From: Ollibium composti
Lineage (GTDB): Bacteria; Pseudomonadota; Alphaproteobacteria; Rhizobiales; Rhizobiaceae
DNA: 64,000 nt
Assembly: GCF_004801285.1 (NCBI RefSeq)
Contig: NZ_SSNY01000001.1
Span: forward strand, 310,001 to 374,000
Reading direction: 5' to 3'
Under the pieces are notes generated by a model, which was given only the letters and a program-made list of their open reading frames with translations, was not told the DNA's origin and did no database searches. Below, piece by piece: positions 7,611-15,601 of this stretch; positions within the stretch are counted from its first letter, which is position 1, and each line of letters opens with the position of its first letter. Made by a program: the position numbers and the translations under genes.

Positions 7611-8627
7611 TCAGGCCCGTTGGCGCCGCCGCTCGCGACGGCCTTCGCCGTCATTGCCGCCGTTCTCGCTGGCCGCCTTGTTGCGCAGGGGGCCGATGCG
7701 CTCGACAATGGTCTCCAGCGTCGGGCGCTGTTCCTTGGCGTGCGCGTCGAGCGCCTTGCGCATGGCGGCCAGATGGGCGAACGAAGTGCCGCAGCAGCCG
7801 CCGACGATCTTGGCGCCGGCGTCCACCGCCAGCCGCACATAGTCGGACATCAGCTCGGGCGTGCCGGAATAGTGGATTTCCGAGCCGCGGAATTCGGGGA
7901 TGCCGCAGTTGCCCTTGACAATGACCGTCGCCTCCGGCTTCGCCGCCGTCATGTCAAGCAGGGAGGCCAGGATATCGGAGGCGCCGACGCCGCAATTGGC
8001 TCCGACGCCGAGCGGCGCTTGCGCCAGGCCGTCGGCGACGGCATGGATGTCCTTCGGCAGCAGGCCCATCATGGTGCGGCCGGCGGTGTCGAAGGAGCCG
8101 GTATAGGTGTAGGGCAGGCCGACGCGAATGGCGGCTTCGGCGGCGGCGCGGATTTCGTCGGGCGCCGACATGGTCTCGATCCAGGCGACTTCGGCGCCGC
8201 CGGCCTTCAGCCCCTCGATCTGCTCGGCGAAGGCGTCCACCGCGTCCTCGTAGGTCATGGCGCCGAGCGGGACCAAGAGTTCGCCGGTCGGCCCGACCGA
8301 GCCGGCGACGATGACCTTGCGGCCGGCCTTGTCGGCGACCGAGCGGGCGATCTCGGCGGCGCGCTTGTTCAGCTCGAACACGCGCCCCTGTGCGTGGTGC
8401 AGCTTCAGGCGGTGGCGGGTGCCGCCGAAGGAATTGGTAAGGATGATGTCGGCGCCGGCATCGACGAAGCCCTGGTGCAGCTTGACGATGGTTTCGGGCG
8501 CCGTCTCGTTCAGTAGTTCCGGCGCTTCGCCGGCGGCCAGCCCCATGGCGAACAGGTTGGTGCCCGTGGCGCCGTCGGCCAGAAGCACGCCTTTCTCTGC
8601 GATGAGGGCGTCGATGGGGTTCGTCAT
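7611..8627 (-). CDS. bmt: Betaine--homocysteine S-methyltransferase
   Basis: This 338-residue homocysteine methyltransferase transfers a methyl group from glycine betaine to homocysteine, giving methionine and dimethylglycine. The zinc-thiolate ligands are visible: C212 in GANCG and the adjacent C278/C279 in GGCCG, as in BHMT and MmuM enzymes. The N-terminal DGATGTNLF motif is also present. The C-terminus carries an Arg-rich tail. A perfect 20-bp palindrome lies 35 bases ahead of the start and is the likely operator. The betaine rather than S-methylmethionine specificity is inferred from resemblance to rhizobial BHMTs and from the DMGDH-like gene nearby. Confidence 0.85.
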   Translation of the reverse strand: MTNPIDALIAEKGVLLADGATGTNLFAMGLAAGEAPELLNETAPETIVKLHQGFVDAGADIILTNSFGGTRHRLKLHHAQGRVFELNKRAAEIARSVADKAGRKVIVAGSVGPTGELLVPLGAMTYEDAVDAFAEQIEGLKAGGAEVAWIETMSAPDEIRAAAEAAIRVGLPYTYTGSFDTAGRTMMGLLPKDIHAVADGLAQAPLGVGANCGVGASDILASLLDMTAAKPEATVIVKGNCGIPEFRGSEIHYSGTPELMSDYVRLAVDAGAKIVGGCCGTSFAHLAAMRKALDAHAKEQRPTLETIVERIGPLRNKAASENGGNDGEGRRERRRQRA

Positions 8628-8661
8628 GCGAGTGCTTTCCGGATCGGGGAGTTGAATAAGG

Positions 8662-8681
8662 ATATAAAGAATTCTTTATAT
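8662..8681. promoter_or_regulatory. Perfect 20-bp palindrome upstream of bmt, probable repressor operator
   Basis: ATATAAAGAATTCTTTATAT is an exact inverted repeat. It lies 35 bases upstream of the bmt start codon in an otherwise GC-rich region. A/T-rich ATATAAAG half sites are typical of ArsR-type dimers. In Proteobacteria, methionine-cycle genes are often controlled by ArsR-family SAH/SAM-sensing regulators, so that is the best guess (inference). The regulator gene is not in this window. Confidence 0.65.
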
Positions 8682-8720
8682 GTGGTCAACGGTATCCCTT
8701 TCGGAAATGCTCGTCGCCGC

Positions 8721-9326
8721 TCAGTCTTCCGCGGCAAGCACCTCCACCTCGATCTCCGTGCAGGCGTCGCCGTTCGTCGGGTGATGGTCGACGCTGCAGG
8801 CGGTGACGATGACCAGCAGGTCGCGCTCCGCCCGCAACCGGACATAGGCGCCGGGCGGGTTGATGGATGCGGCGACGACCAGCGTGCCGTCCGCTGCGGG
8901 CAGCGAATTCTGGAAGAAGTCGACCGGGTCGGGCGTGAAGGGGAACGAGACGCCTGCCTCGGTCAGCGCCTTGTGCAGGTTGGCGGCGCAGCTGGGGTGG
9001 TCCTCGAAGCCGGCGCGCCGGTAGAGTGCTGGATTGCAGGCCGGAAAGAGCATGTCGTGCGGGCCGGGCGAGGCGTCCTCGACCAGGGTGAGTAGCTTTT
9101 CGCCGGACATGCCGTAAAAACTCTCTCCGACGGTCGGGAACAGCCGCTCGATGATGTCGCGCGTCTGCGATGCGCTCAGCCAGTCGAGATTGCCGTCGGT
9201 GGAGAACGCCCACAGGTCGGCCACCTGCGCGCCCTTCGGGTCGGTGATGCGCAACTGCTGGCCTTTGGCGAGACGGAATGCGTGGCCGGACTGCGGGGGG
9301 ATGACGGTTCGTTCGGTCTCCTGCAT
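8721..9326 (-). CDS. DUF1989 / urea carboxylase-associated family protein
   Basis: This 201-residue protein has the features of DUF1989. The N-terminus contains the GHAFRLAKGQQLRITDPKG region, then QVADLWAFS, a middle segment with PACNP and HPSCAANL, and a C-terminal VTACSVDHHPTNG segment. The conserved cysteines and histidines suggest a metal site. The family is often linked to urea and amine degradation, but its reaction is not settled. It follows the XRE gene (same strand, 32 bases), suggesting co-transcription and regulation by that protein. Confidence 0.85.
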   Translation of the reverse strand: MQETERTVIPPQSGHAFRLAKGQQLRITDPKGAQVADLWAFSTDGNLDWLSASQTRDIIERLFPTVGESFYGMSGEKLLTLVEDASPGPHDMLFPACNPALYRRAGFEDHPSCAANLHKALTEAGVSFPFTPDPVDFFQNSLPAADGTLVVAASINPPGAYVRLRAERDLLVIVTACSVDHHPTNGDACTEIEVEVLAAED

Positions 9327-9358
9327 GGCAAGTCTCCCTTGCTGCGCGAAAGCGATGC

Positions 9359-10213
9359 TCAGCCGACGCCGGTGAATGTCTCGTCGGCAAGGCTTTGGGT
9401 GAAGGCGGCGGCCTCGTGGGCGTTGATCTCCGCAGCGCGGATGAGCTGGTCGAAATGGCCGGTCAGCGTGCGGATCGGGGCCGGAGCGTTCAACACCAGA
9501 TACATATCACCGACATAGATAGCCGCGCGATACGGCCCGAATATGGTGTAGGGGATCGAATAGCGCATGCGGCCGTCATAGAGGAACAGGCGGAAGGTCG
9601 GGTAGAGATCGTCCAGGAGTGCTGCCATGTGCAGGAGCTGGGCACGCCGCTCTTGCGGCGGGAAACCGTTCCAGATGCCGAGCCCGCGCGCGAAGATCTC
9701 CAGCGTGTGGCGCGGCATGCACACCTCCATGTCCGTTTCCGGCCGGCGGCTGTAGTCGATGCGGTACTGCGTCTCGTCGGCCTGCGCCTCGCGGTTGCGG
9801 TTGGTGATGCCGGCCTCGTAGTCAACCAGCGCTTCCGTGCGCAAAAGGTCGGGGATGCCGGCCGGCACGTAGCGGATCTTGGTGCCGACGGCCTCGGCGT
9901 GCCACTTCGCCAGCAGGGTCCGGTCGAAGCCGCCCGAGGCCTCCTCGATCTCCAGGCTTTCGCGGATCTCGCCGGTGACGCCTTCGTCGTGCGACAGGCC
10001 GAGCAGCCAGTCGAGCGACACCTTGAACTCGGCGGCGATGGCAAGCAACGTTTCGGCGCGGGGCAGACGGGTGGAGGCGCCCGACAGGAGTTGCGACAGC
10101 GCCGAACGGTCAATGCCGACGGTGGCGGCAAAGGCCGACCGGTTCAGGTCGGATCGTGTCAGGAGCAGCTTAAGGCGCTCGCGGAAAAGGGTGGAGAGAT
10201 CGCGCTTGTCCAT
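9359..10213 (-). CDS. XRE-family transcriptional regulator
   Basis: This 284-residue regulator has an N-terminal helix-turn-helix of the Cro/C1 type (about residues 10-70, with AFAATVGIDRSALSQLLSG and the downstream LLAIAAEFKVSLDWLLGLS). A long C-terminal domain (about 85-284) contains WHAEAVGTKIRYVPAGIPD, EVCMPRHTLEIFARGLGIW and VYVGDMYLVLNAP-like segments. That domain is probably a ligand sensor or oligomerisation region. It heads the unit with the DUF1989 gene and is divergent from the desaturase across 195 bases, so it may control both directions. Confidence 0.82.
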   Translation of the reverse strand: MDKRDLSTLFRERLKLLLTRSDLNRSAFAATVGIDRSALSQLLSGASTRLPRAETLLAIAAEFKVSLDWLLGLSHDEGVTGEIRESLEIEEASGGFDRTLLAKWHAEAVGTKIRYVPAGIPDLLRTEALVDYEAGITNRNREAQADETQYRIDYSRRPETDMEVCMPRHTLEIFARGLGIWNGFPPQERRAQLLHMAALLDDLYPTFRLFLYDGRMRYSIPYTIFGPYRAAIYVGDMYLVLNAPAPIRTLTGHFDQLIRAAEINAHEAAAFTQSLADETFTGVG

Positions 10214-10408
10214 CGGGCCGGACTCACTGCTAGAGGAAAAATTTGCCCAGTGCAGGGCGTATTCCCTGGCTGCGGGTAAATGAATCCTTCCATTTGTTTA
10301 CTAAGTGTAACATCTGATGCTCAAGCGGCGCAATCGCAACAGTTTGTGCGCATTGTCGCGTTGCGGCTACTCCGTGTCTGCTGACACAATACTGTCAGGA
10401 GTCGAATC

Positions 10409-11443
10409 ATGGTTCCGGCAAGCGGTGAAGGCATGGCACGCAGACGAGGCAGGACTGGAAGGGCGGCGGCGGTCGAATGGCCGACCGTCCTGCTGGCCGC
10501 CGTCTGCTACGGTGCCTGGCTGGCGGCCGGCCTGCTGCTTTGGCCGTCCTATCCGGTGCTCGCGCTGGTCCTGCTGACCTTCACCGTCGCGTTGCAATCG
10601 TCGTTGACGCATGAGGTGCTGCACGGCCATCCGACGCGCAACGCGCTGGTCAACGAGGCTTTCGTCTGCCTGCCCATCGGGCTTGTGTGGCCCTACCGTC
10701 GCTTCAAGACGCTGCATCTGCGCCATCACGCCGACGAACGGCTGACCGATCCGCTGGACGACCCCGAAAGCTACTACAAGGCGCTGTGGATGCACGAAGC
10801 CCTGCCGGGCTGGATGCAGACGCTGCTCAAGGTCAACAACACCATGGCAGGGCGCTTTTTCCTCGGGCCTTGGCTATCGATGATCGGCTTTTTCATCGAC
10901 GACTTCCGCCAGGCCGCGGCCGGCGACAAGGCGATCCGCAAGGCCTGGCTGCTGCACGGCATTGGCCTGGCAATAGTGCTGCCGCTCGTCGCCTACGGCT
11001 TCGGCATGCCGCTGTGGCTCTACGTGCTGGTGCCGATGTGGTTCGGCCAATCGCTGATCGCCATCCGCACCTTCGCCGAGCATCAGTGGTCGGAGCATCC
11101 GGAGGGGCGCACCATCATCGTCGAGCGCTCGCCGCTGTCGCTGCTGTTCCTCAACAACAACCTGCATTTCGTTCATCACAAGAAGCCGACCGTGGCATGG
11201 TACAGCCTGCCGAAGCTGTTCCGCGACGACCGCGAGGCATGGCTGAAGGCCAACAACGGCTATGCCTACGCGAACTATTTCGCCCTGTTGAAAGCCTATG
11301 CCTTCAAGGCGAAGGAACCGGTGGTGCATCCCGTTCTGCGGCGTCAGCCGGAACATGGCCGGGCGTTCAAGCCGCGGGTGCGAGCGCGCTCCGTCACCGG
11401 CGCCGGCACCGCTCCCGTGCCAGCCGAGCCGCCGAAAGAGTGA
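10409..11443 (+). CDS. Fatty acid desaturase family protein
   Basis: This 344-residue integral membrane di-iron enzyme has the three histidine boxes: H-E-V-L-H-G-H (from H68), H-L-R-H-H (103-107) and H-F-V-H-H about residue 252. Two hydrophobic hairpins lie at about 24-62 and 180-215. It should introduce a double bond or hydroxyl group into a lipid or related hydrophobic substrate at the cytoplasmic face. An AGGAG sits 7 bases before the chosen ATG; a second in-frame ATG is at 10433. A GTGTC-TGCT-GACAC inverted repeat at 10374-10387 just upstream could be an operator. The C-terminal tail is Arg/Pro rich. Confidence 0.87.
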   Translation: MVPASGEGMARRRGRTGRAAAVEWPTVLLAAVCYGAWLAAGLLLWPSYPVLALVLLTFTVALQSSLTHEVLHGHPTRNALVNEAFVCLPIGLVWPYRRFKTLHLRHHADERLTDPLDDPESYYKALWMHEALPGWMQTLLKVNNTMAGRFFLGPWLSMIGFFIDDFRQAAAGDKAIRKAWLLHGIGLAIVLPLVAYGFGMPLWLYVLVPMWFGQSLIAIRTFAEHQWSEHPEGRTIIVERSPLSLLFLNNNLHFVHHKKPTVAWYSLPKLFRDDREAWLKANNGYAYANYFALLKAYAFKAKEPVVHPVLRRQPEHGRAFKPRVRARSVTGAGTAPVPAEPPKE

Positions 11444-11491
11444 GCTGGTTGCCGGCTTGCATTCGGGCTCGCGCTCCCGGCAGATGATGCG

Positions 11492-12340
11492 ATGAGCCGA
11501 TTCATTGCCGCCTTGCCGATGTACGACTGGCCGGAAGTCCGTACCGAGACGGATGCCCAATGGGTGCGGCTGCGGGACGCCCTGCGCCGGCGCGGCGTGG
11601 ATGCGCCGGATGCGTTGACGCGGACCAACATGCCGGATGGCAGCTTGGAGCCTGCCGCGCTGTGGCGCGATCCGGCGCTGCTGTTCGCACAGACCTGCTG
11701 GGGGCCTATGGGGCTGGGGTTGGCAGACCATGTGCAGGTGATCGGCCAGCCGGACTACTCGGATTTCGAAGGCGGACAGGGGGAGTTTTATTCGAGTGCC
11801 GTGGTGATGCGGCGGGGTGCTGCCGATGGAGATGTCGGCGTCGGTTCACCCCCACCCCTAACCCCTCCCCGCAAGGGGGAGGGGCACTTGGCAAGCGGCA
11901 GTTCTCCCTCCCCCTTGCGGGGAGGGGTTAGGGGCGGGGGTAGCGGCGACCGGGCTGGTCCTCCCATTCCCGTCGATCTCCTGCGCGGCAAACGCTTTGC
12001 GTTCAACGGCACCGATTCCATGTCTGGCATCCTGGCCCTGACCAGCGATCTGGAAGCGATGGGCGAGGGCATCGGCATCTTTTCGGAGCGCATCGTCAGT
12101 GGCGGTCATCGCGCATCGATCGTCGCCGTCGCCAAGGGCAGAGCCGATGTCGCGGCCATCGACTGCCGTAGCTGGGCGATGGCGCAGCGCTTCGAGCCGG
12201 CAGTGAAGGAGCTTGCCGTCGTCGGCTGGACCGGCAGGCGCAAGGGCCTGCCTTACATATGCGCGCAAGGCCTGCCGCGGGAAACGGTTGACGCCTTGCT
12301 CGAGGCGGCAACCGAAGCCGGTATGCTTGTTGCCTCCTAA
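11492..12340 (+). CDS. PhnD-like substrate-binding protein carrying an in-frame palindromic insert
   Basis: This 282-residue protein resembles PhnD/SsuA-type periplasmic binding proteins (LPMYDWPEV opening, PDYSDFEGGQGEFYSS, then FNGTDSMSGILAL, GGHRASIVAVAKGRADVAAID). It has no signal peptide and is not beside ABC transporter genes, so it may act in the cytosol. Residues about 119-150 are encoded by a palindromic element and read as low-complexity PPPLTPPRKGEG and SPSPLRGGVRGGG. Without it the two halves join at about the length expected of the family. The insert keeps the frame open, but whether the protein still folds is unknown. Its stop overlaps the next convergent gene by 4 bases. Confidence 0.75.
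   Translation: MSRFIAALPMYDWPEVRTETDAQWVRLRDALRRRGVDAPDALTRTNMPDGSLEPAALWRDPALLFAQTCWGPMGLGLADHVQVIGQPDYSDFEGGQGEFYSSAVVMRRGAADGDVGVGSPPPLTPPRKGEGHLASGSSPSPLRGGVRGGGSGDRAGPPIPVDLLRGKRFAFNGTDSMSGILALTSDLEAMGEGIGIFSERIVSGGHRASIVAVAKGRADVAAIDCRSWAMAQRFEPAVKELAVVGWTGRRKGLPYICAQGLPRETVDALLEAATEAGMLVAS
11848..11941. repeat. Palindromic element inserted in frame within a gene
   Basis: Two 37-nt arms are near-perfect reverse complements. The left starts ACCCCCACCCCTAACCCC, the right ends GGGGTTAGGGGCGGGGGT, and there is one mismatch. Each arm contains its own smaller CCCTCCCC/GGGGAGGG hairpin. A 20-nt spacer separates them. The same family lies between soeA and soeB (35261-35395). It is inside the PhnD-like coding sequence and contains no stop in the coding frame. 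Confidence 0.85.
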
Positions 12341-14919
12341 CCGCGCATCTTCTCGCCGCTCGGATCGAACAGCGGTTCGATATTGATGCGGGCGGGGCGG
12401 CGCTTGCCGAGGATCTCGATCTCGAACAGGCCGGCGTCTTCCTTGTCGGCAAGGGCGGCCGGCACGTAGCCTTGCGCCATGGATTTTTCGACGTGGTGGG
12501 CGTAGCCGCCAGACGTCACCCAGCCGACGACGCGCCAGTCGCCGTCGACGATGCCGCGGATGGAGGAGGCGCCTTCGTCCGCCGCCGAGACGCGTACTTC
12601 CTTGCCCTTGGCGTCGAAGCGCGGGGCGCCGTAACCGTGCGGCTTGTCCACCGTGCCGTAGTCGGTCCAGACCTTCGCCCAGATCGGCTCGTCGCCCATC
12701 ACGTCGGCGTCTAGCGCATCGACGACGAAGGAGACGCGCTTCAGCTTCGGGCCTGCTTCCAGTTCCTTCGCGGCGGCGTCGCGGCCGATGAAGTCGTTCT
12801 TCTCCATCTTGATGAAGCGCTCCATGCCGCCCTCGAACGGCCCGTAGATCGGCCGAAGCTCGCGGAACCATGTCGGGAAATTCTTCTCCAGCCGCATGGA
12901 CAGCAGCGCGCGCATGCCGAAATCGACGAGGCCGAGTTCTTTTCCCGCCTCCTTGATCGCCTTGTAGACGAGGCGCTGGTAGGCCGGCTGCATCCAGATC
13001 TCGTAGCCGAGATCGCCGGTATAGGTGATGCGGTTGACCATGCAGGGCGCGCCGCCGACCGCCATCTCGCGGAAGTCCATGAAGCGGAAGGCCTTGGACG
13101 ATACGTCCACGTCTACAAGCTTCTGCAGGAGCTCCTGGCTTTTGGGCCCAGCGATGGAAAGGCCGACCAGCGTCTGGTCGAAGCGATGGATGCGCACCGA
13201 TCCGTCCTTCGGCAGGTGCTTTTCGAACCAGCGCATGTGGTACTTCGCGGCGGCCGAGGAGCCCCAGACCATGAATCGGTCTTCTCCACCCCTTGGGCCC
13301 GCATGCGCGATGGTGAAGTCGCCGATCAGCTTGCCGAATTCGTTGAGCATCGGCGACAGCACGATGCGGCCCTTCTTCGGCATGCGGTTGGTGAGGATGC
13401 GGTTGAGGAAGGCTTCCGCACCCGGTCCGCTGAATTCGTACTTGGCGAAGTTGGCGATCTCGGTGACGCCGACGCTTGTCCGCACGGCGCGCACTTCCTC
13501 GCCGATCGGGCCAAAGTCGTTGGAACGGTGGAAGGAGACAATGTCCTTCGGCTCCGAGCCCTTCGGCGCGAACCACAGCGGCGTTTCGAGCCCCCAACTG
13601 TCGCCCATCACCGCATTCTGCGCCACCATCGTGTCGTAGAGCGGCGTCGTCTGCGCCGGGCGGGCGGCCGGCAGTTCCTCGTTGGGGAAGCGGATGGAGA
13701 AGCGGCGCGAATAGTTTTCGCGCACCTTGGCGTTGGTGTAGCGCAGGCCCGCCCATTCGCCCCAGCGGGCGACGTCCATACCCCAGACGTCGAAGCCCGG
13801 ATCGCCGTTCACCATCCAGTTGGAGAGTGCTAACCCCACGCCGCCGCCCTGCGAAAAACCGGCCATGACGGCGCAGGCGCACCAGAAATTGGTCAGGCCC
13901 TGCACCGGCCCGACCAGCGGGTTGCCGTCCGGCGCGAAGGTGAAGGGGCCGTTGATGACCTGCTTGATGCCGGCATTGGCGATGCCGGGAAAGTGGCGGA
14001 AGCCGACTTCCAGCGAAGGCGCGATGCGGTCGAGGTCGGGGATCAAGAGTTCGTGGCCGAAATCCCACGGCGTGTTGACCGGCGACCACGGCTTGCACGC
14101 CTTCTCGTAGGTGCCGAGCAGCACGCCGTTGCGCTCCTGGCGGGTGTAGATCTCGCCTTTGAAGTCGAGCACGCCGACCATCTCGCGGCCGGTTTCCTTG
14201 TTGAAGGCTTCCACTTCCGGCATCGGCTCGGTGAGCAGGTACATATGCTCCATGGCCAGCAGCGGCAGTTCGACGCCGACCATGCGGCCGACCTCGCGTG
14301 CCCACAGGCCGCCGCAGTTCACCACATGCTCGGCTTTCACCGTGCCCTGCTCGGTGACGACGTTCCAAGTGCCGTCCGGCTCCTGCGTCAGCTCGACCAC
14401 GCGGTTGCGCAGCACGATCTCGGCGCCCAGCTTGCGCGCCGCCTTGGCGTAGGCATGCGTGGTTCCGGACGGATCGAGATGGCCTTCCACCGGGTCCCAC
14501 ATGGCGCCGACGAAATGCTTTTCGTCCATCAGCGGGAACATTGCCTTGGCTTCCGACGGCGTGATGAGTTCGGTGTCCATGCCGAGATAGCGGCCCTTGG
14601 CGTGGGCGAGGCGCAGGAAATCCATGCGCTCCGGGCTGTCGGCCAGCATGACGCCGCCAGTCAGGTGCAGCGAGCAGGACTGGCCGGAAAGCTCTTCCAG
14701 TTCCTTGTAGAGCTGGACGGTATAGGCCTGCAGCTTGGCGACGTTGGGGTCGCCGTTCAGCGTGTGGAAGCCGCCGGCCGCGTGCCAGGACGAGCCGGAA
14801 GTCAGTTCCGACCGTTCGATCAGCATGACGTCGGTCCAGCCGGCGCGGGCAAGGTGATAAAGCACCGAACAGCCGACGACACCGCCGCCGATGACAACCG
14901 CTTTTGCGTGGGATTTCAT
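12337..14919 (-). CDS. FAD-dependent dimethylglycine/sarcosine dehydrogenase-like protein with GcvT folate domain
   Basis: This 860-residue two-part enzyme has an N-terminal Rossmann FAD domain (VVIGGGVVGCSVLYHLARAGW, then ERSELTSGSSWHAAG) and DAO-type oxidase fold to about residue 390. A C-terminal half follows with FAO-M, GcvT-N and GcvT-C folate-binding regions (FAKYEFSGPGAEAFLNRI, GDLGYEIWMQP, FGMRALLSMRLEKNFPTW). The layout is that of dimethylglycine and sarcosine dehydrogenases, which demethylate methylated glycines and pass formaldehyde to tetrahydrofolate. It lies downstream of the MttB-type gene on the same strand, with a 4-base ATGA overlap with the DUF559 gene. The exact substrate is inferred, not proven. 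Confidence 0.85.
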   Translation of the reverse strand: MKSHAKAVVIGGGVVGCSVLYHLARAGWTDVMLIERSELTSGSSWHAAGGFHTLNGDPNVAKLQAYTVQLYKELEELSGQSCSLHLTGGVMLADSPERMDFLRLAHAKGRYLGMDTELITPSEAKAMFPLMDEKHFVGAMWDPVEGHLDPSGTTHAYAKAARKLGAEIVLRNRVVELTQEPDGTWNVVTEQGTVKAEHVVNCGGLWAREVGRMVGVELPLLAMEHMYLLTEPMPEVEAFNKETGREMVGVLDFKGEIYTRQERNGVLLGTYEKACKPWSPVNTPWDFGHELLIPDLDRIAPSLEVGFRHFPGIANAGIKQVINGPFTFAPDGNPLVGPVQGLTNFWCACAVMAGFSQGGGVGLALSNWMVNGDPGFDVWGMDVARWGEWAGLRYTNAKVRENYSRRFSIRFPNEELPAARPAQTTPLYDTMVAQNAVMGDSWGLETPLWFAPKGSEPKDIVSFHRSNDFGPIGEEVRAVRTSVGVTEIANFAKYEFSGPGAEAFLNRILTNRMPKKGRIVLSPMLNEFGKLIGDFTIAHAGPRGGEDRFMVWGSSAAAKYHMRWFEKHLPKDGSVRIHRFDQTLVGLSIAGPKSQELLQKLVDVDVSSKAFRFMDFREMAVGGAPCMVNRITYTGDLGYEIWMQPAYQRLVYKAIKEAGKELGLVDFGMRALLSMRLEKNFPTWFRELRPIYGPFEGGMERFIKMEKNDFIGRDAAAKELEAGPKLKRVSFVVDALDADVMGDEPIWAKVWTDYGTVDKPHGYGAPRFDAKGKEVRVSAADEGASSIRGIVDGDWRVVGWVTSGGYAHHVEKSMAQGYVPAALADKEDAGLFEIEILGKRRPARINIEPLFDPSGEKMRG

Positions 14920-15443
14920 GTGGTTGGTCTCATGTTTTCAGGATTTGAGTCGAAATTGGGTTGGTGCTCGGCCACATGATTAAAAGTCATGTGCTCTAAC
15001 TCGGGGCTGTCGACAGGCTTCGCGAGGGCAAAGCGGATGTCGTTCGCCCCGACGTTTTCGGCGAGTCGCCCATCAAGCGCGGCCAGGATCGTTTCGCAGA
15101 CGGATGTCCGGTGCTTCAGGACATCATGGTTCCAGAAGCGCAGGATGGAATAACCATGTGAGCGAATGGAGTCGTCGCGGCGGCGGTCATAAGAACTGTC
15201 GGCGTGCTGGGAGCCGTCGATTTCGACGATTAGCTTTTTCTTTCGGCAGCAGAAATCGACGAAGTAGGGACCGATCGGGAATTGACGGGTGAAATGATGG
15301 CCGCAGAGTCGGCGCCCCTTCAATTCTTTCCAGAGAGCCCCTTCGGCGCTGTTGTCGAGCCATCTGAGGGCACGGGCTCTTTCCGTCGTGCCGGCCTTTC
15401 TGCGCGTGCGCGATTTCGGTAGGTCGTTCCCCCTCTCCGTCAT
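14916..15443 (-). CDS. DUF559 endonuclease-like protein
   Basis: This 175-residue protein belongs to the DUF559 / VSR-like nuclease group. A basic N-terminus leads to the family core (LWKELKGRRLCGHHFTRQ, then GPYFVDFCC, then LIVEIDGSQH, then a YSILRFWNHDV strand), which supplies the D...E-x-D residues of a PD-(D/E)XK fold. It probably cuts DNA, though standalone members have no settled role. The first in-frame ATG, at 15443, lies inside a palindromic element, so the real start may be further in. It overlaps the following FAD gene by 4 bases. Its position between two amine-metabolism genes suggests it arrived with the repeat. Confidence 0.75.
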   Translation of the reverse strand: MTERGNDLPKSRTRRKAGTTERARALRWLDNSAEGALWKELKGRRLCGHHFTRQFPIGPYFVDFCCRKKKLIVEIDGSQHADSSYDRRRDDSIRSHGYSILRFWNHDVLKHRTSVCETILAALDGRLAENVGANDIRFALAKPVDSPELEHMTFNHVAEHQPNFDSNPENMRPTT

Positions 15444-15579
15444 ACCCTTCGGGTATGCCACCTCTCCCCCACTTCGTGAGGGGAGAGGATGGGCGCTAGG
15501 TGTTGCTGCCGGCTTATCCTCCACCTCGCGAAGCGGGGGGGAGGTGTCGCGGGCGTCAGCCCGTGACGGAGGGGGGGCT
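15429..15579. repeat. Palindromic element upstream of and overlapping the DUF559 gene
   Basis: Two inverted arms of roughly 60 nt flank a central spacer. The left arm has CCCCTCTCCGTC followed by a CATACCCTTCGGGTATG hairpin and GCCACCTCTCCCCCACTTCG. The right arm mirrors this with CACCTCGCGAAGCGGGGGGA and a GTGACGGAGGGGGG end. Smaller CCCTTCGGG and CGGGCGTCAGCCCG hairpins are nested. The element separates the MttB-type gene from the nuclease gene, and its left arm contains the nuclease's apparent start codon. Confidence 0.75.
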
Positions 15580-15601
15580 TTGTTGGTCAAAGCCAAACCC
15601 C

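Noticed and set aside
11848..11941. Insertion sequence in the PhnD-like gene
   Set aside because: The element is only 94 bp with no transposase. It is treated as a palindromic repeat.
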